Source: Nocardia vaccinii NBRC 15922 (lineage in GTDB: Bacteria > Actinomycetota > Actinomycetes > Mycobacteriales > Mycobacteriaceae). Taken from it: a stretch of DNA of 64,000 bases. The notes beneath the pieces are model-generated. The model was not told the DNA's origin and made no database searches. It worked only from the letters and a program-made list of their open reading frames with translations. The stretch covers positions 1 to 64,000 of the forward strand of contig NZ_BDCC01000047.1 of assembly GCF_001613305.1 (NCBI RefSeq), read 5' to 3'. The position numbers and the translations under genes were made by a program. Of the stretch, positions 25,868 to 34,018 are shown in pieces (position 1 is the stretch's first letter; each line of letters begins with the position of its first letter).

Positions 25868-26995
25868 TTACTCGTGGAACATCTCCTCGATCGATCCCGA
25901 GGTGGTCGGAGAGCAGGTGTTGGCCAGGCAGCCCAGCTTCCACAGCTTCTCGATGGTCGCCAACGTGGTGTAGTGGTCGGCCCGGGTGTTGATCTTGTGA
26001 CCCTGCTTACCCTTGTTGTTCAGGACCAACATCGGGGCATCGCCACCGCCGAGGACGGCACCCTTCGCGCCGACCGGGCTGCCCGGGCCGCCGGAATAGC
26101 CGGCGTAGTCGTTCTCGTCCCAGGCGATGATGATGCTGTTGTTGCCCTTCGACCAGATCGGCGAGCTGGTGATCTTGCCGATGGTGTCTTTCAGGTACTG
26201 GTCACCCAGCGTTATCACGCTGTGGTCCAGGCTCGAGGCCGGGTAGGCGCAGTTGGAGATGCCCGCGCCGGTGGCGATGGCGGTGGACGCGCCGTGCATG
26301 TCGTGGCACACGTCCGGGCTGATCCAGGTGAATTGCGCGACGTTGCCGGTGGACAGGTCCTGGTCGAGGTTACCCTCCTGCGGCACAACCTTGTTCGTGC
26401 GTGCCGGGTTGTTCGCGATGTCGGAGAAATACATGAACGGGTTGTGCTTCACCGCGTACAGCGACTTCGGGTCCTTGGCGCCGGTGAAGCCGGCCGTGGG
26501 CATGGACTGCATGTACGCCTTCCACGACTTGCCGGCGGTCTCGAGCTGATCGACCAGATTCCGGCCGTTGAACATGTGCCGCTTGGCGGTCGCGCCGGCG
26601 ATCTGGTCCGGGGTCAGCGAAGCGCTCGCGGAGGCGTCGCCGGAGGTCGGTACGAATTCCTCAGGGGCGCAGGTGATATTGGCGCCGGCGGCGCAGTCGT
26701 CCCAGATGCCCTGGAAGTCGCCGGAGAACGCGGCGAGGTAGTTCGGCAGGCTCGGGTGAGTCACACCGTGGAAAGCGGTCTCCACGTTCGCCCGGGTGGT
26801 CAGCGAGTTGATGTACGGTGCATCGGCGGTGTTGCCGATGACCTGGGAGTACCCGTGATTCTCCATCATGATGTAGAAGATGTGGTCCGGAGCATCGCCT
26901 CGACCGGGCTCGGCGCCGGCCACGGCGCTACTGAGAATCATGGCCGCGACGGAGGCGGCAATGGCGAAGGCCCGCTGGATCTGCGGCTTCTTCAT
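25868..26995 (-). CDS. secreted phosphoesterase (acid phosphatase / phospholipase C-like)
   Basis: A 375-residue exported member of the phosphoesterase family (PF04185-type, alkaline-phosphatase superfamily). AAGGAG precedes the ATG at 26995, which gives a signal peptide (KKPQIQRAFAIAASVAAMIL, then AVAGAEP). Visible motifs are HIFYIMMENHGYSQV near the mature N-terminus, THPSLPNYLAAFSGD with the likely nucleophile region, ISPDVCHDMHG, IIAWDENDY and TRADHYTTLATIEKLW, which supply metal ligands. It probably releases phosphate from organic esters or phospholipids outside the cell. Cysteines (DDCAAGANITC; LGCLANTC) suggest disulphides. It stands alone, so phosphate-dependent control is possible but not shown. 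Confidence 0.88.
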   Translation of the reverse strand: MKKPQIQRAFAIAASVAAMILSSAVAGAEPGRGDAPDHIFYIMMENHGYSQVIGNTADAPYINSLTTRANVETAFHGVTHPSLPNYLAAFSGDFQGIWDDCAAGANITCAPEEFVPTSGDASASASLTPDQIAGATAKRHMFNGRNLVDQLETAGKSWKAYMQSMPTAGFTGAKDPKSLYAVKHNPFMYFSDIANNPARTNKVVPQEGNLDQDLSTGNVAQFTWISPDVCHDMHGASTAIATGAGISNCAYPASSLDHSVITLGDQYLKDTIGKITSSPIWSKGNNSIIIAWDENDYAGYSGGPGSPVGAKGAVLGGGDAPMLVLNNKGKQGHKINTRADHYTTLATIEKLWKLGCLANTCSPTTSGSIEEMFHE

Positions 26996-27352
26996 GGGGT
27001 ATCTCCTTGTCTCTGGCAAGATGCCGCGACAGAGCTAACCAGCAGCAAGTGACCGAGCCTCCCCGACCGAATGAACCGACGGCAAACGTCGATCGCCGAA
27101 ACACGCGATCGCCACCGTCGTCCACCACGGCCTCCCAGCGGCCGCTCGGTCCACGCACACCGAGACGACGGCGCAGTGACCGCCGATCCGCCCAGTTATC
27201 GGAGCTGCGGTGGGTCCGGCGGTTCGTATTCGCGCGAGCGGCGATCAGGGGCGTTCAGTCGAGTTCGAGTTACGGGGCGCGAACGAATTCCGCATATTTC
27301 ACCGCCAGGGCCCGGAGCAGGACGATCCGCGGCTCCGTTCGAGTGCTGCGGG
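26996..27352. other. intergenic region, no gene seen
   Basis: About 355 bases upstream of the phosphoesterase and downstream of the TetR gene. It must hold the phosphoesterase promoter. No supported gene or clear hairpin was found. Confidence 0.4.
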
Positions 27353-27922
27353 TCAGGGCTGGTCGCCCACGAGAGCGATTGCGCGCGTCTCGGGAACTCC
27401 CAGCATCAGCAGGCTCGTGATCGTCGCTGCTCGGGCGCCGAGGGTCCCGTTCGACAGGTCGCTGTCCGCGATGGCGAACACGGCGCCGTAGGCGACCTGG
27501 CTCAGAATGTCTGCCGGCAGGTGCTGTGCGAACACGTCGTTGTCCTGGCCCCGTTTCACCAGGTCGGCGAGAAGCTCATCGACCGGCCCGAGCAGGCCGT
27601 GGATCGCCTCGCCGTACTCGCCGCGGCGCAGCGCCAACAGCACTCGGTACCGGTGCGCCACCGGCCAGAGGCGGGCGATGAATTCGACCCAGGTTGCGTC
27701 CGCTTCTGCGTCGGAGGCGTTGACTTCGGTGAGCACGGCTGTCATCTCGGTGACGGCCCGTTCCGTGAGTGTCCGAACCAGGTCGAGGCGCGAGGGGAAA
27801 TGGCCATAGACGGTGCGACGCACGACGCCGGCAGCGGAGGCGATGTCGCCCATTCCGGCGTCGGGGTTTTCTCCCAGCACATCGAGGGCGACGTCGAGGA
27901 TGCGGTCGCGTGTCTCGTTCAT
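27353..27922 (-). CDS. TetR-family repressor of the adjacent epoxide hydrolase
   Basis: A 189-residue TetR regulator. The N-terminal HTH reads ILDVALDVLGENPDAGMGDI, then ASAAGVVRRTVYGHFPSRLD, and an all-helical ligand-binding domain follows. The ATG at 27922 (MNETRDRIL) matches usual TetR starts. The frame is open further upstream only because it reads through the operator repeats. It is divergent from the epoxide hydrolase at 28077. Three phased palindromes in the 155-base gap are its probable binding sites and lie close to both starts, so auto-repression and repression of the hydrolase are expected. The inducer is unknown, plausibly an epoxide or hydrophobic xenobiotic. Confidence 0.88.
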   Translation of the reverse strand: MNETRDRILDVALDVLGENPDAGMGDIASAAGVVRRTVYGHFPSRLDLVRTLTERAVTEMTAVLTEVNASDAEADATWVEFIARLWPVAHRYRVLLALRRGEYGEAIHGLLGPVDELLADLVKRGQDNDVFAQHLPADILSQVAYGAVFAIADSDLSNGTLGARAATITSLLMLGVPETRAIALVGDQP

Positions 27923-27962
27923 CGAGCGCACACGGGAGGACTCGGTGGGCACGACACCAGTG

Positions 27963-28034
27963 TTGCACATTGGTGTGCAATGAATCACACTGCACACTAG
28001 TGTGCAATGAATTAGGCTGCACACTAGTGTGCAA
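27963..28034. promoter_or_regulatory. three phased 18-bp palindromic operators
   Basis: Three inverted repeats lie at 27963-27980 (TTGCACATTGGTGTGCAA), 27990-28007 and 28017-28034 (both CTGCACACTAGTGTGCAA). The last two contain a perfect 16-bp palindrome, TGCACACTAGTGTGCA. Centres are exactly 27 bases apart, and the spacers are also similar, so the array is a 27-bp tandem repeat. It sits between the TetR and epoxide hydrolase genes. Confidence 0.9.
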
Positions 28035-28076
28035 CGAAAAGTTGCGCTGTGCTTCGAAGCTCAGGAGAAGAAGGCA

Positions 28077-29237
28077 ATGACCACACCGCCGCCGACCTCG
28101 GCCCTGGTCCGCCCGTTCACCGTCTCGATCTCGGATTCGGACATCGACGACGTGAGGCAGCGACTGGCCAGAACTCGATGGCCGGATCGGGAAACGGTGG
28201 GCGACTGGTCGCAAGGGGTTCGCGTCGAGAACGCCAGATCTCTAGTCGACTACTGGGAGCGCGGCTACGACTGGCGGCGCTTGGAATCCGAGCTCAATCG
28301 CTTCCCCCAATTCCTGACCGAGATCGATGGGCTGGACATCCACTTCATCCACGTCAGGTCCGAGAATCCCAACGCGATGCCGCTGATACTCACGCACGGA
28401 TGGCCGGGCTCGATCGTCGAGTTCCTGAAGCTGATCGGCCCTCTGACCGATCCGGTTTCGTTCGGAGCGGACGCCGCCGATTCGTTCGACGTCGTCGTCC
28501 CGTCGCTCCCCGGGTTCGGGTTCTCCGGGAAGCCCACCCAGGCCGGGTGGACCGTATCGCGCATCGCAAGCGCGTGGGTGGAGCTGATGAAGCGTCTCGG
28601 CTACCCGAGATGGGTTGCGCAAGGCGGTGATTGGGGCGCCGTCGTCACCACCGCCCTCGGGGCCATGCAACCCGAGGGGCTCCTCGGAATTCATCTGAAC
28701 ACTCAGTACGCCTTTCCCGAACAGATACCCGACACCTTGTCGCCCGAACAGCGCTACGCCGTGGAGACCCTGGCCCTCTACACCGGCGATCTCGGTGGGT
28801 CGAACCACCTTCAGGGCACGAAGCCGGAGACCGTCGGATTCGCCCTGGCGGACTCTCCCGCCGGCCAGGCAGCCTGGATCTACGAGAAGTTCCAGTCCAA
28901 GACCGACAACCACGGGCTCGCCGAGGACGCTCTCGGCATCGACGACATGCTCGACGCGATATCCCTCTACTGGTTCACCAACAGCGCAGCGTCGTCCGGC
29001 CGCATCTACTGGGAGAACAAGTCGCTCACTTTCGCCGGCCCGAAGCTGACGCTTCCGGTCGCGGTGACCGTCTTCCCGAGGGATATCCCACGCCTGCCAC
29101 GAAGCTGGATCGAAGACGCCTACAGCAATCTGATCCACTACGGCGAGGCCGACAAGGGCGGGCACTTCGCGGCCTTGGAACAGCCCGAGATCCTGGTCAG
29201 CGAAATCCGCACCGGGCTGCGCACCCTTCGTTCCTGA
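28077..29237 (+). CDS. epoxide hydrolase (EPHX1-like alpha/beta hydrolase)
   Basis: A 386-residue microsomal-type epoxide hydrolase. Residues about 1-115 are the EHN domain (PFTVSISDSDIDDVRQRLAR, TRWPD, WERGYDWRRLESELNRFPQF). The alpha/beta core has the oxyanion HGWPGS motif, SLPGFGFSGKP, the nucleophile Asp in AQGGDWGAVV, and the base His in GGHFAALEQPE. It would open epoxides to diols in the cytosol. The ATG at 28077 follows GAAGAAGG; an upstream ATG at 28029 would start inside the operator array. Divergent TetR control through three operators is likely. The substrate is not deducible. Confidence 0.93.
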   Translation: MTTPPPTSALVRPFTVSISDSDIDDVRQRLARTRWPDRETVGDWSQGVRVENARSLVDYWERGYDWRRLESELNRFPQFLTEIDGLDIHFIHVRSENPNAMPLILTHGWPGSIVEFLKLIGPLTDPVSFGADAADSFDVVVPSLPGFGFSGKPTQAGWTVSRIASAWVELMKRLGYPRWVAQGGDWGAVVTTALGAMQPEGLLGIHLNTQYAFPEQIPDTLSPEQRYAVETLALYTGDLGGSNHLQGTKPETVGFALADSPAGQAAWIYEKFQSKTDNHGLAEDALGIDDMLDAISLYWFTNSAASSGRIYWENKSLTFAGPKLTLPVAVTVFPRDIPRLPRSWIEDAYSNLIHYGEADKGGHFAALEQPEILVSEIRTGLRTLRS

Positions 29238-29529
29238 CGCCAACGCTCATGCCGGGCACATCGTCTCATCCAACCTGGGACAGTCCCCGCCGGGCTGAGG
29301 TATTTACATTTTCGTCTCACGCGCTCATGGCAGGACGAGTCACCGCGTGACAGCGCTGCCGTTCCAACTCCGGATGAGGGGCGATCCCGCACAGATCGGG
29401 AGTCAACCGAAACAACATTGCTTGCTAACGCCCGTGGCGGCTGCGCAGACATACCCACCGTCGAAGTAGTTCGCCGATCGGTTTGCGACGCAACAGGATA
29501 CGGGCGAGCACGAGGGAGGGATCGCGATC

Positions 29530-30222
29530 ATGAATCGGAATATCGCGAGTGCGGCAGTGATGACCTGCGCGTTCGTTGCGGTGACCGCCGGCTGCTCTGC
29601 GAATGGAAGCGGATCGCCGGCGGTGACGCCCGGCCCGGGTGCGCCGGTCACCGTGTCGAGCTCGGTTCCGTCGGGTTCGAGTGTGGCACCGTCGACGCCG
29701 GGCGGCGTACAGGTGTCGCCGGGGTCAGGGGGTGCGCCGGATTCCGGCGGCTCCCGGCCATCGGCCGCAGATGCCCCGGGGCTGCCGACGGTTGCGCCCA
29801 TCGCCGAATGCGCGAACGGTCAGATCCACGTTCGTGCCGAAAACCTGGCGGTCTCGAACCGGAACCACGTCGGCACCGCGCTGATCTTCGAAACCACCGG
29901 CGACACCGCGTGCTGGATGGTCGGCTTCCCAGGCGTCGACATGTGGGCTCCGAACAACAACTGGGAGCACGCCCAGCGCTCCCTGCAAGGATTCCTCGGC
30001 GGCAACCCCGACCACAGCTACTCGGCCCCGCAGCAGGTCACGATCAAACCCGGCCGGCCCGCCCACGCCATCGTCGAAGGCACCACCACAACCGACGCGG
30101 GCAAGCCCTGCCCGGTTTCGCACACCCTCAATGTCACCCCACCCGATATGACCGCCACCCAACCGGTGGAAACCGGCAACATGTTCCCCTGCAACGTCCT
30201 CGTCCACCCGATCACCCCGTAG
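29530..30222 (+). CDS. secreted lipoprotein (DUF4232-like)
   Basis: A 230-residue predicted lipoprotein. The signal ends in a lipobox (AVTAGC) with Cys as the lipidated residue. A long Ser/Pro/Gly/Val linker follows to about residue 85. The C-terminal domain (CANGQIHVRAENL, GTALIFETTGDTACWMVGFP, PGRPAHAIVEGTT, PCPVSHTLNVTPPD) fits the DUF4232 domain common in actinobacterial lipoproteins, with Cys residues probably paired. It would sit on the outer face of the membrane or in the wall. Function is unknown. It is convergent with the oxidoreductase gene. Confidence 0.8.
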   Translation: MNRNIASAAVMTCAFVAVTAGCSANGSGSPAVTPGPGAPVTVSSSVPSGSSVAPSTPGGVQVSPGSGGAPDSGGSRPSAADAPGLPTVAPIAECANGQIHVRAENLAVSNRNHVGTALIFETTGDTACWMVGFPGVDMWAPNNNWEHAQRSLQGFLGGNPDHSYSAPQQVTIKPGRPAHAIVEGTTTTDAGKPCPVSHTLNVTPPDMTATQPVETGNMFPCNVLVHPITP

Positions 30223-30325
30223 GTCGAGAGCCCGACAGGTGCCGGGCCTCGGACCTGCCGGGACCATGCCGCGTTCTGCCCCTCCCGCGAGGTGGTGGCG
30301 GCCTCGACCGGATCGAGCTCGCCGA

Positions 30326-31282
30326 TCAGAGGTCGATCACGACCTTGCCGTGGACGTGCCGGGCCGCCTGGAGATCGACGGCCGCGCGAATGTCTTCGAC
30401 AGGGAAGGTTGCTGCGATGGGTACGCGCAGACGGCCGGCTGCGATGAGGCGCGCGATGTTGTCGAGAGCATCGGGCGCGGCGTTGGCGCCGTTGGCAGCC
30501 GGGACTCCGTCGACCACGGCCGCGATGGTGCAGATGCGAGCATCCGGAACTCCGAGCTCGCGGGCGGCGTGCACCGCATCCGTTCCGTGTAGGTCCAGTG
30601 CCGCGGTGATGGGGCCCGCGTCGAGGTCGCGGAGCCTGTCGACGAGGCCGTCGCCGTACGCGATCGGTTCGGCGCCTAGGCTTTCCAGGTACTCCGCCGT
30701 CGATGGCGAGCCGGTTCCGATGACTCGCGCACCTGCGATTCGCGCCAACTGCACTGCGAACACGCCGACTCCGCCGCCCGCGCCGCCGATCAGCACCGTA
30801 TCGTCCGGACCGAGGTCGAGGACGGCGAGAGCGGCGGCCGCGGTGCTGCCCGCGATCGAGAGGGTGGCGGCGGTGCGATCATCGACGTCGTCCGGGGTGT
30901 GATGGGCGACGCCGCTCGCGATGTTCCCATTCGCGTCGACCACGACGAAGTCGGCGACCGCTCGGGACAATGCCGCCCCGAATACGCGGTCGCCGACCGC
31001 GTAGCCGACCGCGCCCGCACCGACCTGGTCGACGACTCCCGCGTAGTCGGTCCCGAACCCGGCGGGCAGGCTCAGGCCGAACCGTGCCGCAGTCTCGGCG
31101 TCCGCGGTCATGAACCAGTCCATCGGGTTCAGACCGGCTGCTGTCACCCGGACGCGGATCTGCCTGTGCTCCGCTCGGGGTTCGGGCCCGTCCAGGACGG
31201 CCAGTGTCTCCGGGCCGCCGAACGACTCCAGCCGGACCGCCCTGCTCGTGTTGTCTCGAAGTCCGTCGTCGTGCTGCTGCAT
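30326..31282 (-). CDS. NADP-dependent MDR oxidoreductase (quinone oxidoreductase-like)
   Basis: A 318-residue zinc-free medium-chain dehydrogenase/reductase. The ATG at 31282 is preceded by GAGGAAGC. Motifs include the N-terminal RAVRLESFGGPETL, VRVTAAGLNPMDW, the GFGTDYAGVVDQVG turn and the Rossmann loop IGGAGGGVGVFAVQLARIAG. It probably reduces quinones or enones with NADPH. No zinc-ligand cysteines are apparent. It is divergent from a broken TetR gene, and two AAACGGA/TCCGTTT operators lie in its promoter region, so repression by that TetR, or by a paralogue elsewhere, was the original control. Confidence 0.88.
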   Translation of the reverse strand: MQQHDDGLRDNTSRAVRLESFGGPETLAVLDGPEPRAEHRQIRVRVTAAGLNPMDWFMTADAETAARFGLSLPAGFGTDYAGVVDQVGAGAVGYAVGDRVFGAALSRAVADFVVVDANGNIASGVAHHTPDDVDDRTAATLSIAGSTAAAALAVLDLGPDDTVLIGGAGGGVGVFAVQLARIAGARVIGTGSPSTAEYLESLGAEPIAYGDGLVDRLRDLDAGPITAALDLHGTDAVHAARELGVPDARICTIAAVVDGVPAANGANAAPDALDNIARLIAAGRLRVPIAATFPVEDIRAAVDLQAARHVHGKVVIDL

Positions 31283-31319
31283 GCTTCCTCGTCTCCCTCG
31301 CATTCGCGGATCCGCCCTG

Positions 31320-31373
31320 AAACGGACTATGCTCCGTTTACGGAAGTCAGCATAACCGGAGCGCGATCCGTTT
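31320..31373. promoter_or_regulatory. two TetR-type palindromic operators
   Basis: AAACGGACTATGCTCCGTTT at 31320-31339 has perfect 7-base arms around a 6-base centre. A second, slightly imperfect copy AACCGGAGCGCGATCCGTTT lies at 31354-31373, directly before the TetR start. Both lie between the divergent oxidoreductase and TetR remnant. Confidence 0.8.
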
Positions 31374-31374
31374 G

Positions 31375-31585
31375 ATGGATCGGGAACCGCGGGCGCCGCG
31401 GGGCCGATGCCGCGCGTAACCGCGAACAGCTGATCGAGGTCGCGGCGCGTATGTTCGCATCCATCGAGACGGAGACGTCGATGCGCGTCATCGCCCGCGA
31501 GGCCGGCGTCGGCATCGGCACGCTCTGCCGCCGTTTCACCACCCGCGTGTCCTTGGTGGAGGCGGTTTACCGTGCCCAAAGGTGT
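31375..31585 (+). pseudogene. TetR regulator remnant (HTH only, frameshifted)
   Basis: From the ATG at 31375 the first codons (MDREPRAPRG) are typical, but one base is missing in the G run near 31405. The frame then continues as ADAARNREQLIEVAARMFA, SMRVIAREAGVGIGTLCRRF and TRVSLVEAVYRA, a clear TetR HTH. After about 31585 similarity stops and the ligand-binding domain is absent. The adjacent minus-strand sequence to 31738 reads like the tail of another broken gene. The remnant is unlikely to make a functional repressor. Confidence 0.75.
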
Positions 31586-31738
31586 GGCCGAGTATCTCGT
31601 GTTTCGCAGTCAGGCTGCAGCGTTTGCCCAGGCCAGGCGGATGGTTTGGATTTGTTCGGGGTGGGGTCGCCCCAGATCTGCAGCTCGGCACCGGGTTCGA
31701 CCTTCGATGAAGCCCTTGCGAGTTCGCGGGCTGCTGCA

Positions 31739-33321
31739 TCAGCCGGCCACAGCGCCGCTTCCGTCGATGCGGACGACCTCTCCCGCGGGGAGACCGAGTC
31801 GAGTGGACCACGTCAGCGCGTCGTCGATGGACGAGACGCCACGCAGATGCGCCACGGCGAGAGTGGACGGTAACGTGGCTTCATCGAGGAACGCGGCCCA
31901 CTGCGGCGCCGTGAGCGCGAGCGCACGAAGTTCGGGCATATCGGCCAATATCGTCAGGTCGATGACCTCAGCGGCCGACAAGTCCAGGCACCGCAGGCTG
32001 GCATTGGCGCGTAACGGCGTGATATCCAGCGGTGACGTAGTGCTCACCTGGATCGAAAAGAGATCCGGGTGCCCAGCGAGGGGTGTCAGATCCCCGCCGG
32101 CCAGCGCAACGGACAACACTTCCACCGGCATCCCCGCAATCGGTGACAGATCTGTGGTTCCCCCGCGCCCGGTCACACTGAGACGTCGAATGCGCGGTGC
32201 CGCCGCCAGCGGTGACAGATCGACCGGTTCGACCACGTGGTTGATGTGTACGTCCTGGGTAGCGGGAGCGATCTCCCTCGGCAGGGTGGTCGTGCTCAGC
32301 ATCTCCGGCCCGAGACGCCGCTGGGGCTCGATGAACGACAAGCGATCGCCGTCCACCCGATAGTTGTCCGCGTCCAATTCAGCTAGGTACTGACCGAGCA
32401 ACGCGGTGACCGAATCGGCCTCGTACCAAACGGACTCGCGGAAATCACGACCGATGGAAATGACCTGGCCAGGACGGCCCCGGAGCGCTGGGGCTTGGTC
32501 GACCGCCAGGAAATTGAAGCCGTCGCTGGCCGCGAACGGCAGCCACGCAGGATGATCGGCGCAGCGCCGCACCGTCTCCGGCGGATCGGCGTCGAAACCA
32601 CCCACTGCCAATACAGCGCCTTGTCCAACGTGCTCTCGTAATCCCACATCGAGGGGAACTCCTCGACGTAGTCCGCGAGCAAGTTCAGCGGAAGCCATCG
32701 GTAGCCGTTGAACAGATCGCCGTCGTCGTCCGCTTCGCCGTCTGCGATGAGGTAGAGCGCCCGCAGATCTGCCGGCAGTTGGCAGCCGAGTCGACGCTCG
32801 GTTTCCTCGATCGCGGTCGAAGTCGCGGGAGGCGACAGCGTTGCCGGCCTTCCGAGGATCGCGTCCCGGCGTGCGAGGTACGTCCGGAACCGGGCGACCG
32901 CGAGGTCCGGATCGCCTGTAGGTGCCGAGTTGCCCGCCTGCTGCGCCGCGCCGGACCTGGGCAACCGGTATTCGCCGTCGAGAATCGCGACATAACAACT
33001 CTGCCCTCCGACGATTTCATGCGTGATGGGACCGGAGGCCGCCGTGAACGTGAACGTCCCGGTCGGCTCGCACCACAGTTCCAGGCACGCCTGCTGCCAT
33101 CCGTTCGTCCGCACCAGCATTCGAGTGAAGCCAGGCATCATCCCCATTACGATCATCGGCTTCATCAGGACTTGCCCGTTCGGCGCGCCGGGGACCAGGT
33201 AGGTCCCGAGCACGCTGACACCTCCACTCCGGCCCGCGACACCGGTCACGACGGCCCGCGTCCACCCGCCGGGAGCACTCGTCGCGATCCGTTCGGCGAT
33301 CTGTCGAATCTCCGATTGCAC
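31739..33321 (-). pseudogene. SMI1/KNR4 (SUKH) domain protein with LRR-like tail, frameshifted
   Basis: Two minus-strand frames join near 32608 to one protein of about 527 residues. From the GTG at 33321 (GGGAG upstream) come an N-terminal domain of unknown family (residues 1-130), then a SUKH/SMI1-KNR4 segment (AIEETERRLGCQLPADLRAL, YLIADGEAD, NGYRWLPLNLLADYVEEF). At ALYWQ the frame breaks. One extra G would restore AVGGFDADPPETVRRCADHP, which continues through GFNFLAVDQAP and an LRR-like C-terminus (DLSPLAAAPRIRRLSV, DLTPLAGHPDLFSIQV, CLDLSAAEVIDLTIL). SUKH proteins are commonly immunity proteins of contact toxins. It may be a real frameshift or a sequencing error in a G run. Confidence 0.75.
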
Positions 33322-34018
33322 GCCCAGCCCTCTCCCACCCGTCGACCACGTCCGTTACCACCATGCCAGATCGCCACAGAAATCCCATCGCCGACAAGGC
33401 CGGCACCGGCCTCGATCGAATCGACACAGCGAGCGATGGCACCGCACGCAGAACATCCTGTAATGCCGCTGCGCGAGCGGTTCGGGGTGATCTTGACGGG
33501 CTCGAAAGATCAACGGGCTGAGATCATTTGGATCGGCTGAACGACCGCAACTGCCGCTGAGTGCGCGATGTACATCGAACACTTGGGATGGGGCAATTCC
33601 GATGCGCCGCAGGTTCACGCCTTCGGACCGACCCTTTTCGGCTCACCCCACCCGCGCACGCGTCACCGGCGTCACGACCCACAACAGCCAGCTGACACCG
33701 TGCTGATCTCGGAGTTGACACCCAATCTCGACCACGAAATGCCTATCCGGCAAGGGATCTCGTCGGCCACCGACAGCGCGCGCTATGGCCGGACGGCGAG
33801 GAGCTGGAACAGCTCGGAGCTGCGCCGGGTGATCGTGCCCCGCACGGAGAACGAGCACGACCCGGGCCGAGCGCGATATCTGCTGAGCCCCACCCGGTTT
33901 CCGGTCGAAAATGCGCCGGGAGTGTAGTCGGGTGATATTGCGTTCCGCCGGGACGCGAAACCGATTCCGCCGCAACGTATTGCGAAATCGGGTCGCGAAG
34001 GGTTGAGTCGGCGGGGTG
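33322..34018. other. long gap without a supported gene
   Basis: About 700 bases between the divergent SUKH gene and the Imm33-like gene. A plus-strand frame (33568-33927) and a minus-strand frame (33643-33975) are open but neither has a family match or ribosome binding site. It may hold decayed coding sequence. Confidence 0.4.

Noticed and set aside
27923..28024. N-terminal extension of the TetR gene rich in Cys and His
   Set aside because: The apparent MCSLIHCTLVC extension is simply translation of the operator palindromes. The ATG at 27922 fits TetR starts.
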